Shown piece after piece: positions 43,985 to 55,461 of a stretch of 64,000 bases of DNA. The notes below the pieces were generated by a model, which saw only the letters and a list, made by a program, of their open reading frames with translations, had not been told where the DNA came from and made no database searches. The first letter of the stretch is position 1. The number at the start of each line of letters is the position of its first letter. The translations under genes were made by a program, and so were the position numbers. Origin of the DNA: Porphyra umbilicalis (lineage: Eukaryota > Rhodophyta > Bangiophyceae > Bangiales > Bangiaceae); assembly GCA_002049455.2 (NCBI GenBank), contig KV918853.1:124001-188000 (forward strand), read 5' to 3'.

Positions 43985-44919
43985 CTACGCGTAGTGCATA
44001 TTGCTGGACATCAGGATGGCGCGCGTGCGGTCGTCAAAGGTGATGGCCTGGAGGTTGGCCAACTGAACCTCAAGCGGCGCCGCGACGGTGCCAATGTCGT
44101 TCACGGCCTTCATGGCCGCCACAAACTGGGCGGCCGTGTACACCTTGTCCAATGTGAGCTCGGCCGCCTCAAGCTGCATGGCCGTCAGATCAACTGCATC
44201 GTCATCGTTGCCAGCGACAGAGGCGCCGACGGCCGCACCCGAGGCCGCTTCGCGCTTCACCTTGACGTTCTTGCCGTGCATGTCTTCGCCGTGGAACAGG
44301 CCGTCGGCGGCCTTGCGCTTGGTCTCGGTGCCGGCCTCGTCCGAGGCCGCCGCGCTCCCTACCTTCATCTTGCCACCTTCGAAGAAGGAGCTCGACATTT
44401 CAGCCGCGGCCTTGGCCTTGATTCCGGTGCCGGCCTTGTCCGAGGCCGCCGCGCCTCGCTCCTTGAAGTTCGAGCCGCTGACAAGGCGGCCACCCGCGGA
44501 GGCGACGCCCTTGACCGTACTGGCCTCGTTGAAGGCCAAGCTCTCGACAGCGCGCCCGGTTCGCGACCGTCGTTGTAGCTGGCCTTGTCAGAGGCCACTC
44601 TCACAGCACCAGCGTCCTCTTGAACGAGGACCTGGTGGGCGGCTGCTACGGCGGCTGCTACAGAAACGGACTCCACAGCCTCGAGGTCGCCCCCACCGTT
44701 TTCTGCTAGCACTCGCTCAGTGTCGGCCTCGGCCATGACATGAGGCCGCTCAGTCGCCTCGTCGTCGCCGCCGGCTGGCCCAGCGTCGTCGCCGCCGGCT
44801 GGCCCAGCGTCGTCGCCGCCATCTATGCGGGCGCGCCTCAGCATGGCCTTGTGCGCGGCCAAAATGGTAGCGCGGGGAGCATCGTGGGGAGCAGCACCAG
44901 GCTCAGAGGGTGAATCCAT
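43985..44919 (-). pseudogene. ASDEA-repeat protein 1, function unknown
   Basis: ATG at 44919 (MDSPSEPGAAPHDAPR). It includes a GPAGGDDA repeat and has a frameshift near 44565. The following frame carries recurring units: ASDKASYN, ASDKAGTGIKAKA and ASDEAGTETKRKA. Then comes a helical C-terminal part (LTAMQLEAAELTLDKVYTAA, FDDRTRAILMSSNMHYA) to TAG 43985-43987. The same frame stays coding-like beyond (KHLWRAAKTYRAALR) through a second TAG at 43937 to TGA at 43685. Lys/Arg-rich units may be nuclear signals. A sister ORF with the same motif lies at 46.0-46.8 kb. No known family is recognised. Confidence 0.45.
44760..44819. repeat. 24-bp tandem repeat in ASDEA ORF 1
   Basis: GTCGTCGCCGCCGGCTGG starts recur with a 24-bp period, two full copies and part of a third. 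On the minus strand they encode the octapeptide GPAGGDDA. Confidence 0.8.
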
Positions 44920-46008
44920 CACTGACCGTGAGGTCACGTGCGCTCGCGCAGCTTGTGCAAACACGCGACGGAACGAGCGTTCAGAGTGCAGGGTTACAAC
45001 GCGGCTCGAGAGCCTTCGCAGACGGCGGGCGTCGGCCGAGCTGAAAGCAATCGCCGGCCGACCGCCCCCCGCGTCAGCGACCACACGCCGAATTCCCTTC
45101 GCACAGGATCTGCTCCCCATTGAGCGCGCTGTGGCGCGCTGGAACACAGCCACGCTGCACGCGCAATGAATACAGTGGGCCCCGGGGCCTTGCATAGGGC
45201 CATTCTCTGGAGCCTGTTTCTGGGCCACGTGCGTCCAACGTAGGCCCTTTGACGGCTTTTGATCCGCCAACGCAGGCCCTTTGACTGCTTTCGCTCCGCG
45301 CGGGGACCCTCCTGCAATCCAGGGCCCTCAAGGTCTCCAACATTCAAACCGTCTGGCGAGTGTAAACCGTCTGCCCAGTGGGCCTTTGCCACCGTCAACA
45401 GCGTTACACGTGCGGAGCCTTCAGTAGATTCTCTTCTCTATATGGCGAGGCTCGTGAGGTATCTCTCCAATCCCCCCGAAACGTATCATTGGTGGCCGTG
45501 CGCTGCGGCTCACGCAACGCTGCAGGGACGCCCAGCATCGTACTCGGTGCTGGCACCTCATTAATCGAGTCGGGCGGCTGGTTCGATGGAATCCAGTCGA
45601 CACGATGGCACTCCCCAAACGCCCACGACTTAATTTAAAAAACTGTTTCATGACACGGATCAAAAAAATTTATACAGATATTAAAAATAGGTTTCGTGAT
45701 GTTCGAGTCTGATTGGCTGCTCACAACTGGTCCCGAGCTCTGAAGCGCTGCCCTGAACTCTGGTCAACGTCGTGCCTTTCGTCTCTCCGTGCTTCGTCTG
45801 GCACAGCTATCGCCTCATCAAATGACATGTGCGCCCCCCCTCATACGGGGCTCTCGGTCTCCCTTCTCTTCATACCAGAAGATACGAGAGAGCGCCTACA
45901 AGAAACTCGTTTGCCTACCTCATGCGTGTGCACTGAACGTCTCATATTGCAACCCCTTTGGAACAGAGAAGAACTACAGAAAGGAAGAACGCATTCACTG
46001 CAGGCACG
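44920..46008. other. Intergenic between the two ASDEA ORFs
   Basis: No gene seen. A direct repeat of about 32 bp with a period near 38 (AGGCCCTTTGAC and GCTTTYG) lies at about 45234-45300. Confidence 0.4.
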
Positions 46009-46752
46009 TCACTTGCCCGACCGTTCGGCTCTCACCCACCCACCACCTCTTCCGCGCCAATCAAGTACAAAGAAAAGCAACACAATTTTGAGGCAGGCGG
46101 CCCGGCATTGACCCCCTCCACAGGCCTGGAAAAGGCCTACGACTTGGCGCATAGCAGCTTGGGAGTCGCTTTCGGCCTTGTCCTAGGCCACGTTCTTCTC
46201 GACCTTGACCTCCTTGTGAGGTTTACAGTTGGGAGCGGCGGCGTCACCGTCGGCACCGCGCTTGATGGCGCTGTTGGCCTGGTTCGAGGCCATGCCACCG
46301 CCTCCGCCAGGACTCCCCATCGATGCGCCGTCCCAAAAAGACAGGTCGGCACTCGAAAGGCAGTCAAAATCTTCGCACTTGATGTATGGTCCTGCCTAGT
46401 CGTCGGCCGCGCCGGTGCTGCCCACTGCGGGCGTACCTGGCGTGTACATGAACACCTCCTACATAGTCGGAAAGCCGTGCTTGCCCTTGATACCAGAAAG
46501 GCTCTCGGCCTCGTCGGAGGCCGGCGGGTCCATCGTGCAGCTCCCGCCTGACGCCTTGTTCCGCGCGCCATAGTCGGCCTCGTCCGAGGCCGCCGCCATG
46601 CCCATACGAACCGCCTCTGCCAATCGGCGACGGTGCTGAGCCGTCTCGGTCTGCTGTGACAGAATAGCAGGGAGACGACGGGCCCCCTCTCGTGCCGCAT
46701 CTCGAGCGCGCTCAAGCGCGGCCGCGCGGGCAGCGGAGGCCGCTTCGTCCAT
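46009..46752 (-). pseudogene. ASDEA-repeat protein 2, function unknown
   Basis: ATG at 46752 (MDEAASAARAAALERARDAA, an Ala/Arg helix). Units AAASDEADYGARNKA, PPASDEAESLSGIKGK and MASNQANSAIKRGA follow. One frame stays coding-like through TAG at 46459, 46396 and 46183 and ends at TGA 46009-46011, with segments such as IKCEDFDCLSSADLSFWDG and CKPHKEVKVEKNVA between the stops. Either a decaying copy of the 44-kb gene or a gene with read-through. No known family is recognised. Confidence 0.4.
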
Positions 46753-49700
46753 GACAATCACAGAGGAGCAGCAGCGTGGGTGCGAGGGATCCTTGACTAG
46801 GAAGACGACTCGCATGGTACGCTAGCGCGTCGTGCTTCGGTGCGCGTGTGCACCGCCAGACCGCTCTGAACAGGGCTAGATGTACATGCGATTGCATGCA
46901 GCGATGCTCGGTCCTGAAACGGCGGCAGTGACAGACACCCCCAGTGTCGCTCGTCTCGAGCTCCGAGGCTCCTTCAGCATCCCTGAGGTCAAGGTCTGTG
47001 AGTTCTAAGCGCCGGAGGGACCGCAGTGGCCGCCACCCCAGTGCGAGTGAACGCCACAGGCCCCCACATTCGCGTTGGGCGGGGAAGGACGTCACGGCCG
47101 CGGACCCGTTTCCAACTTCAACCAGCCGGCTGTCGGGCCGCCGACACCGTCATCGGCGCTGCACGTGCCCTGCCCTGAGTGGCTTTCCAAGCCGTGGTAC
47201 GTCGCTCCGGCCGAGCTTTGCGCTCCCCCCGGTAACGTAGTCCGTGCCTGCGCTGCCGAGATCAAACCAGGTCGAACGTGTCACCGTTCTGAGCACCGCC
47301 CTGCACAAGATATGCCCTGAGACACGTGGTGATCATGAAACTGGCACCTTTTCGCGTGACGATCGCCTCCATGACCGCAAATTTAGGCCAGATTCTGTTC
47401 CCAATAGGCTTCGTGTCACAGTTTTTCGCAACGATCCGTCTGCGATCACCCATGCACCCAGCTGCGATTGCCCGTCGACGCGCGCCGTCCGCGGCAGAGT
47501 CAACTGGGGCTTCTGGGACGGTTGAGCTCGGAAGGCCACAACCGTCAACGCGCGCTCTCATTCCCGCATATAGATATAATGTAGCGTACCCTTTTTTGAC
47601 AAGTACATGGCCTCTGTCAGCATCAGTTCGGAAAGACTCGACGCCAGTTAGACACCCAATCAAACAACTACACGTTTGCTTACGTGGCGGTCTTCAATAG
47701 TTCGGAAGCGGCTTGCTGCGGACGTTGTTGGCGTTGCTGTTAGGGCCCGATCAGGGGGAGCAACTGCCCAATTATGTCCTTTCGCATCCCGGCAGTTGGG
47801 GCGGCGGGTAGTAGTCGGCTGTACTGCCGATGCACTACCTCCCCCATCGCCCCGGCGCCCCACCCGTCGGTGGCGCGCCGGGAGGGGGCGAGCTCAAGCC
47901 TAGCTCAAGCCATGCGGCTTAACTCACCCTGGCGCTAAAGCAGCGGAGCTACGGAGGTCGCGGGGCGGGGTGGAGTGAGGGTACCATGTTGCAAACCCGC
48001 CCCGCCGGCGGCAATGTGTATGTGCGGTCGGGAGTGGCGGGCACAATAGGCGCCAGTAGGAGTGGAGTGCACGGCTGCATGGGGGCGGTCGGTCGACCGG
48101 ACCGACCGATTGGGGTGCCTGAGTGGGTGGGTCATCGAGTGAGTGCGTGCGCTGCCCTGTGAGAAAATGAGTTCGGACGTGCATGGGGACTGGCCCCGTG
48201 GCGAAAAACGAGAGAGTAGACACAAAGGGACTTTTTCCCCTGCACCCGCACTCACCGTTCTTGTGCTGGCATGCTTGCTCTCACGCGCTCTCACAGATGC
48301 TACAAGAACAAGACGGCACCCGCCATAGGGCTGCGCGGCGGCCAAGCCTCGGCCATGGCACTGGCAGCGTATGGGGCTGCGGAGGGGTCGCCGGTGCCGG
48401 TCGTGGGTGAGCGTCGTGCCAGCGTCAGGCATGAAGGGCACCCCCATTCCCCATCCTCCCAATGTCGTTGGCAGACCGGCAGGCGCGCCGCGGGCGCGCT
48501 CCTCGGTCACACCCACGTCGACTACAAATGGGCAGCAGACCGGCGGCAGCATCGCTCGTGACGGCCGGCGTCGCAAGCCATGGACGCAGTCCCTGCCGTC
48601 ACCGCCCCGTCGGCGGATGGCACCACGCGGTGGGGCAGCAGTATGACGCCCATTTTCTGGCCCCCTGGGGCCATAACAGCACTTGCAGAAAGCGACGCTG
48701 TCAAGCCTACAATCGACTTGGCAGTGTTTTACAATTCCGTAGTTCTGCATTAAATCGGCAGGAGCGTCGCCACGTGGGTCTTCCTTGGCCGCAATAATCA
48801 AACGGTCCCAATCAAAGCTTCATTCTGATTAACGAAAGACCTTGAGATAACGAAAGATGAAGCTCCCCTCGACCAATCCGAGACGATCTTATCTTAGATA
48901 ACGACCCCAAGGCATGGAGAGCTGGCCACTGACCACGCCTACTCGACGGATGTCGAGTCGACCCCAGCCAATGGCGTTTCTCCCTGCGAATTCCACCCAC
49001 GGGCTTTCAAATGTGATTTATACATTTGAAGGGTGCCACACCCCAACTAGAGGTCTATTCCACGCATTTAGGCAAATCAGGAAAAGGTTTTCCCTGCTGT
49101 TCTAGACTTTTTTTAACCATGAGAAGTGAACAGAACTGATCTCCATGGCATGGGCACTTCAGGAAAAAAAAAAACCAGGCGCTCAAAAGATCCTGTATCG
49201 CTGAGACACACCTCGGTGTTTCTCTGTCCCTCCAGAATCGCGCCGTTTTCTTCATTTCTGCCGATCCGGAGCTGGCTCTGACCAATTCCTGATGCAAGAC
49301 ACGTATTGATCCGATCTGGCATCCCATGGAAGTGCACTTTCTCTCGGCCGGCTACGAGCATCACCTGCCCCCCACCACCACCGCCCATGTTGACCAATGG
49401 CCTCTACTGTCGTCCAGACTTCCCCGCAGCACCGATGACACGCATGTTTTTGCCTAGCCACGTCTAGTAACCGCCTGCAGCGTCATGAGTGGGCTATTTA
49501 TTCCAAAAAAAGACGTTCAAGACGACTGTGGGATGCAAGGAAAAACGTATATCTCTCAAGCCTATCGTTTTCGCTGCCTGAACGTGTGTCATAAAAAAGC
49601 TGATGAAGTAAGCTCTAGGATGCGTCCATGCGGAGCGTCAACGCTCGTTCTATTGCCGAGTTCTGTGCTCGCCAATACGAGTCGCGCTCATTCGCCTTAA

Positions 49701-51571
49701 TGCTTGAAATCGACCTTTCGTTCAGAGCAATGCAGAAGGCTGTACATGGTGCAGTCAATATCCGGATATATATCACCCTTGCGCACATTGTAGCCCCTGC
49801 TCCAGCGATGCATTCTTGTGGCGCACCGTGCTGGGACGTCGTGCATCGTCCCTGCCGAGACCCAGATCGGGCCTCGAATCAAGCCCGATCGCGAGGTTCT
49901 CTGTCACAAACTGGCTGGGTGTCCACGGTCGATCGCGTCGGGAATGCTTCAATTACGGATTTGATTGCACGTGAGACTGCGACCTCGTGTGCTCTTCTGA
50001 CCGGATCCAACGCCAAGACAAGGCAGACTCCCTCAGGCAGCCTTCGACTTAGCCAGGGACTTGGCCCTCTTACCCCACCACCCCCCAGCCCGCGTCCAGA
50101 CCTGCCCCCTCCCCTCCCACGATATGTATCAGCGTGAACAAATAGCAACAGAAATGGTCGTGATTACTTCATATCGCAATGAGACGCTTGTGGTCTTGGG
50201 ACCGACGACAACTTTAGCGATGCAAGGGAAAACTCATCCTTCTTCGAGGTCCATGTCACCCTCACTCCCATCACTCTCAGAGACCCCGCTTTGCGGCAGG
50301 TCCTCACTCCCGTCATCGTCAGATTCCCCGCTATCCGATAGCTCATCCCGCCGCTCCGCGGTCCCCTCACAGTCACAGACCCGGCTGTTCTGCAGGCCCT
50401 CACTCCGTGCACCGTGCGCGTCGGAGCCCCCCGCCCGCTTTTCAGCAGCGGCCGCGGCGGCCACATCACCCACGGACCGCCTTAGAGATGGGTGGTCCTG
50501 GGAGGGGGGCGCAATTGTAGGGAGGACAACAGCGGAAGCGCATAACGTGGCACAGGCACACAAAATGACAAACTCAAACACCAACGCAAGCAAACCCAGA
50601 TCCTCCATTGGAGTGCGCCCAAAACAAACGGGGACGATGAAAAGAAAAGAAAACAACCTCTAGTCACCGCGATCACCACGCTACTCGCACACGCATGAAA
50701 TCACCCACCCCGGTACAGGGTACAGGAGCGAAGAAAAGTGAGCCGTCTACCACCGTTCACAGGGTGCAGATGAGAGGTTGGAAGACACGGTCTCGGGTCC
50801 CCGGCAGTGCAGAGCAACGCGCTGTCCACAAAGGCGGGCACACCAGTGGCGGACCGTGGGCAGCCGTGACGACGGTGGTCGCGCTGACGACGGTGGGGCC
50901 CACGACGATGGGGTCCACGACTGGGGTGGGGCCCATTGGGGCACAGGTTCGTACCCCCTTGATCATCGTAATTCAATTCCTCCGGATTGGGCTTTTTGCC
51001 GACTGTATGCCAGATGACGATCGAGGTTGGCTACTGATCGAGTAGAGAATGTCGATCGAGAATCTCCCAGTTATATATCACCCTGTTATATAACTGGAGC
51101 GTATATAACCGGATATAGACTGTACAAGAACATTCTTGTGAACGGTACTGAACTTCCATCTTACGCGTGCATCCATCCTCCTTCCCTCTCCCCACTCCCT
51201 CCCTCTTTGATCGGCAGTCCCCTAGCCCTCTACTGTCCAAGGTCGCAGCACCTGCCGTCACCTTTTCCTCCGCCCTCAAACTCCAGAGCCCCACCTCCCC
51301 CCCCCCCAGCGGTATCGTCGCCTACTCCAACCACTGCAGGAAAAAATAATACAGCATAAAATGGTAGCGGGGCCGGGGTTCAGGGGACGCGGGGGGTGGG
51401 AGAGGGACGAAGCATCAAGAGGGGGAGGTGGGACGAGGTGGAAGGAAGAGGTGGGGCCAATGGTGGAGGATGCTGGACAGGGGCAACAAGAGGAGGGGAG
51501 GGAGGGGTCGAAACAAGGGGCACGGGAACGAAGGGCGGCTGCCACAGAGCCGGCTCTGAGCGGACGGGGGC
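46753..51571. other. 4.8-kb intergenic stretch, one weak ORF
   Basis: Nothing recognisable apart from the small acidic ORF at 50234-50608. An AT-rich hairpin (CCAGTTATAT/ATATAACTGG) lies at 51067-51097. Confidence 0.4.
50234..50608 (-). CDS. Small acidic protein with N-terminal hydrophobic segment, unknown
   Basis: ATG at 50608, 124 residues. MEDLGLLALVFEFVILCACAT looks like a signal peptide or anchor. The second half is acidic with SDSGESDDDG and SESDGSEGD repeats. It may be secreted or membrane-bound. The Ser/Asp repetition could also be chance in a low-complexity stretch. Confidence 0.25.
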   Translation of the reverse strand: MEDLGLLALVFEFVILCACATLCASAVVLPTIAPPSQDHPSLRRSVGDVAAAAAAEKRAGGSDAHGARSEGLQNSRVCDCEGTAERRDELSDSGESDDDGSEDLPQSGVSESDGSEGDMDLEEG

Positions 51572-53185
51572 TAGCGTCTATTCTACCTATGTGATCATTT
51601 GATCTCAACGATGTGATCAATTGATCCCATGTGAAAGTCGTCGATCCCAGCGTTCCTTGATATGAAACCGATTGATTCGGTGCCTACAAACTCGGGCTGT
51701 TGCGCTTCTGCTCCAGACTATGCAGAATTGGAACATCGGCGCAAGCTCTGCGAGGGGACAACGCCCTTCGCATGGTTGCTAAAGAGAGACCCCTCTAGAA
51801 GTGAACAAGAAACACCCATTCTGGTAGGCTCAACGTTGGTCCTCCCCTCTCGCCCCCCCAGGAAGCCAGCCAGCGGCGCTTTCTTCTTGCAACGACCGGA
51901 AAAATGCGCCCTGTTGGCACCGCCGTGGTCCTTCACTGCCGCTCTGTTCGTGCGAGAATGACCGTGAGGATTAAGGGAGGCCATTTACACTCTCTATTAC
52001 GGCTCTTGACGCGCTGGGGGCTGCCAGATTTTCAGCCAGCAGGTGCTCCGACTGGGTCAGAAAAAGGTGATGAGGGACGTTATGAGTTGGCCTTCGTCCA
52101 ACCCCCCCCCCCTCCTCCCCCCCTTTCTTTGCCCCTGATCTCTTTACACGCCTTTCTGTCATCCAGAATGCCACCACCTCGTTGTATTTGTGCTTTCTTC
52201 TGCAAGCTTTGACCCCCCCGTGTGCCCAAGCGCTCACTGCCGCTGGGGGGTAGAGTTGGCATCTTTGCACGTGCGACATTTCTGAAATTGCAGTTTCCAT
52301 GAATTTCCGCAAGGCAGTTGCACCGTTGCAGACAATCTGGCACCGGCGTGGTGTTGGCACTTGACGCACAACCATCCCCTTACCTCGCCCGTTCTTCGTG
52401 CATGCGCACATGCCGACCTATCCTCTTCTCTTGCGCCATAACACCCCATAAACCTTCGCTTTTCGATTCATGTTCTTGTGCTCGCTACATGGTTCATCGT
52501 GCCGGCCCTTTTTCCTTGCTCGGCGCTTGCCTGCTCTCTCTTCTCCCTCGTCCCCCCACCTGTTCCCACCGTGGCGACACCGCCGAGCGCGGCGCCGCCC
52601 CGTCTTCCAGGTGCACATTTTCCCTCTCGCCTCCTGGGTGACCCTCTCGCCCACTCAGTCGATAGTGCTCCTCCACCGTCGCCCCGTCGGACCCATCCAC
52701 CACGGCCGGAACTTCTCCATCGACATGACCACCCCCGTGGCCAACCCCTCGCCCGCCGCCTCAGTGGGCTGTGGAAGTATTGGTAGTACCCACCTTCAGG
52801 GTCTACAACTGAGGATGTGGAGCGACGACGCGGTGACGACTGCCTGCTGTGCCGGCATTCTCCTCCTTCCGCCTTTTTTTTTCGCTGTGTAGCGGGAGCA
52901 CGTACGCGATGGCTGTGGAGTGGAGGTCGACGGAGGGGGGGTGCTGTCTGCTCTGCAGTCGTCCTCCTCCTGCCGCCATTTTTGGTCTTTGTGCCGCGGG
53001 GGTTCGAGCACGACGGCGGTGGACGCCATTTCGGTGCAAGGTACCAGCAACTGATACTCGTCAATGACGGGGAAAGGGGGCGGGGAGAGTGGATTGTGGG
53101 AGCGGGGGGGGGAGCAGAGTTCGATGGAGTGCTGTTGTGTGTCGGGGTTGCCGGCGTTGTGGGGTGTGGGGGGGTGAACTGGCGT

Positions 53186-53259
53186 GAGCCACCACCCTCG
53201 GGCAAGGCCCGTCGGAAATGAGGGGATCACCGACGGGCCTTGCCCGAGGGCGGTAGCTC
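53186..53259. repeat. 30-bp-arm hairpin 3' of the hAT transposase
   Basis: Arms 53186-53215 and 53230-53259 match at 28 of 30 positions around a 14-nt loop (core CCCTCGGGCAAGGCCCGTCGG-type). It lies about 140 bp beyond the end of the minus-strand transposase, where a 3'-end or termination role is possible. Confidence 0.8.
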
Positions 53260-53398
53260 GCCCAGAGGAATTGCCGTCCTCGAGGCGGGTGACCGGCTAT
53301 GGCGATGACGCTCGACTTTCGGTGGAAATGATCGCGACGGCCGCGTTATTTTATATTTTTGTAGGCTGGCTTTCCATGGCACAATCATTTTTACATCT

Positions 53399-55461
53399 CT
53401 AGGCTAGCAAACAACCAACAGCGGCGTCGATACTAGCAGTGCCCAACAAACGGTCCACGGTGGCATTGTAACTGGGATCCTCCTCCAGGGAGTCATCCGA
53501 CGCAGCATCGTCGCCTGACGACCCTCTCTCCTCCTCCGGATCCTCCGACACGCCGCCGACCGCTGCTGCTGCCAGGCCGGGCGGTGCGCCAGTACCCGTC
53601 TCACTCTATAGAAGACGCCTCATTTCCTGCTCGGCGAGGGGGCGGCTGTGTGCTCGAAACAGGTCCGGCCGCCCCAGCGCCGGCGAGTTGAACACCAGGC
53701 GCGTCTGCATGTCCGTCCGCTGCATCTCCACGCGGTTGCGTCGCGTTGTCAGGATGCCCTTCAACGCCTTGAAAATACGGCCCCCCCCGGCCGCGGAGGG
53801 GGGGATGGCGAGCAGGTGCAGTGCCACCGGTTGCAGCCTTTCAAATCGGCCGCCCCACAGGCGCCATCAGGCGGACGAGTGGAGGTCGTGAGCCGGTGCC
53901 GTCAATGCCAGGGCCTGGTCCACAGCCGCAAAACCGGTAAGGACGGCAAGCAAAGAAGACCTTGCAGCCGCGTCCGCGTCACACAGGAAAGCCACCGCCG
54001 CGTCCCGGAGAGCTTCCAATGATTGGTACCCCACAGAATACACGCCAGCAGCGAGCGCACGGGCGCCCAGAATGGATCAACCCACCACGCCAGGACCACC
54101 AATGGGTTCGAAAATTCTTTAAAGCGTCGCCCCAGCGACGCCTGGAGCTGCTGGCGCGATCCCATCGCCAACAGCACGAGCTGGTTGGCCAGGGCAGCGC
54201 GTGAACACCCGAAAAAGCCTTCGTAGGAGGACAGGGGCGCCGCCTCTGCCCCCAGGATAGCCACCAGGTGGGCCAAAAGTGCGAGGAAGGGAGTACACGC
54301 GTCCATGGCCTCTGAGATGGTGGGGCTCCTGATAGCGTCAGCCACGGGCCCGGGCACCTCAAACGGCGCTGTCGAATGCGTGTTCTCGAGGAGGGTGTGT
54401 CGCAGCGCTGGGATATTTGCGCCGACGGACGCGATGGTAGCCCCCTCTCCAGCCCACCGTGTCCGTGAATGCGCGCTCAGTGACCCAACCCGTCAACCGC
54501 CGCTGACCTCCAGACCGGCTAGCGCGGCCTTAAGGAGGGCACGGACCCGGGTGGACCGAGTAAATACAATGGTCACCAGCAGCGCGGCCCGCAATGCCAG
54601 TGCAATCTGTGGCACGCGCGCGGTGTCCTGGGCCACAAAGATCGCCGCGTGAGCGGCGCAACCAAAAGCAAAGAGGAATGTGCCTCTGGCTACGGCTTGG
54701 GTCCGCAGGGCCATCATGTTGCTCGGAGAGTTGGTCATGAGAGCGAGTAGCCGCCGGCTCTTAAAGAGCGACATAGGGGTCGCCCCCCGCGCCAGGTCCT
54801 CAGCGCTGTCGGTTGCGACGTTGGCGGTGAGTGGCCCATTAAGAGACTCTTGTAGGTGCCCAAAGATGTTCCCCGCGGTTGCAGGCTCCGATCCAAGCCG
54901 AAAGGTTGCCACCAGTAGGGAAACAGCGGTATACAAAACGACGTTGTAGCCCCCCTCGCCCGACTCGGTTGATGCCCCGTCCGTAGACGCGCTCAGGGAG
55001 TGGTACCCGCCTAATTAGGCACATACCTCCTTGTCGGACTCATTCGTTGACTCGGTTAGTTGGGGGCCACCTACGGTGCGACGCCCGCCGGGACCGTCGA
55101 AATGGCCCCCGGACACGAGGAAGAAGAGCGACCGCCACTCGGCCGTGTCGAAACGCGAGAAGTTCAGGCGCGCCCGGAGTTCAACTCGAGCAAGCTGCGA
55201 CCTCCAGCGGGCCAAAATCTCCGGGGAGAGCGACGGCAGAACCAGGTCGTGGCCTGGAGACGACGACAGCGACTGCCGGTTCGGTACGGACCGCATGCGA
55301 GTGGGCATCTCCGCGAAGAGCTCCAGGACCCAGGCGCACCGCAACAGGTGATCCTTCGCGCGAGTGGCGTTGCGCGCGACGTCCCTCCACGTGCAGTTTG
55401 CCGCCCGGCACGACATGCGGCCCGCATTCGTCACCATGTAGTCCCACACCGGGAATGCAGG
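53399..55461 (-). pseudogene. hAT-superfamily transposase, interrupted
   Basis: Starts with VWDYMVTNAG and CRAANCTW...HLLRC, a BED-type zinc finger (about 55360-55450). The same frame passes TAA 55015-55017 and holds TNSPSNMMALRTQAVA and FGCAAHAA, the C..H motif of the hAT core. It then passes TGA 54493-54495, holds SAHSRTRWAGEGATIAS and NPLVVLAWWVDPFW, and breaks near 53900. The next frame gives the C-terminal dimerisation domain (ALHLLAIPPSAAGGGRIFKA, then TTRRNRVEMQRT), passes TAG 53606 and ends at TAG 53399. It would cut at the terminal repeats of 51572-56026 and probably those of 23010-24079. Inactive as read. Confidence 0.82.
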
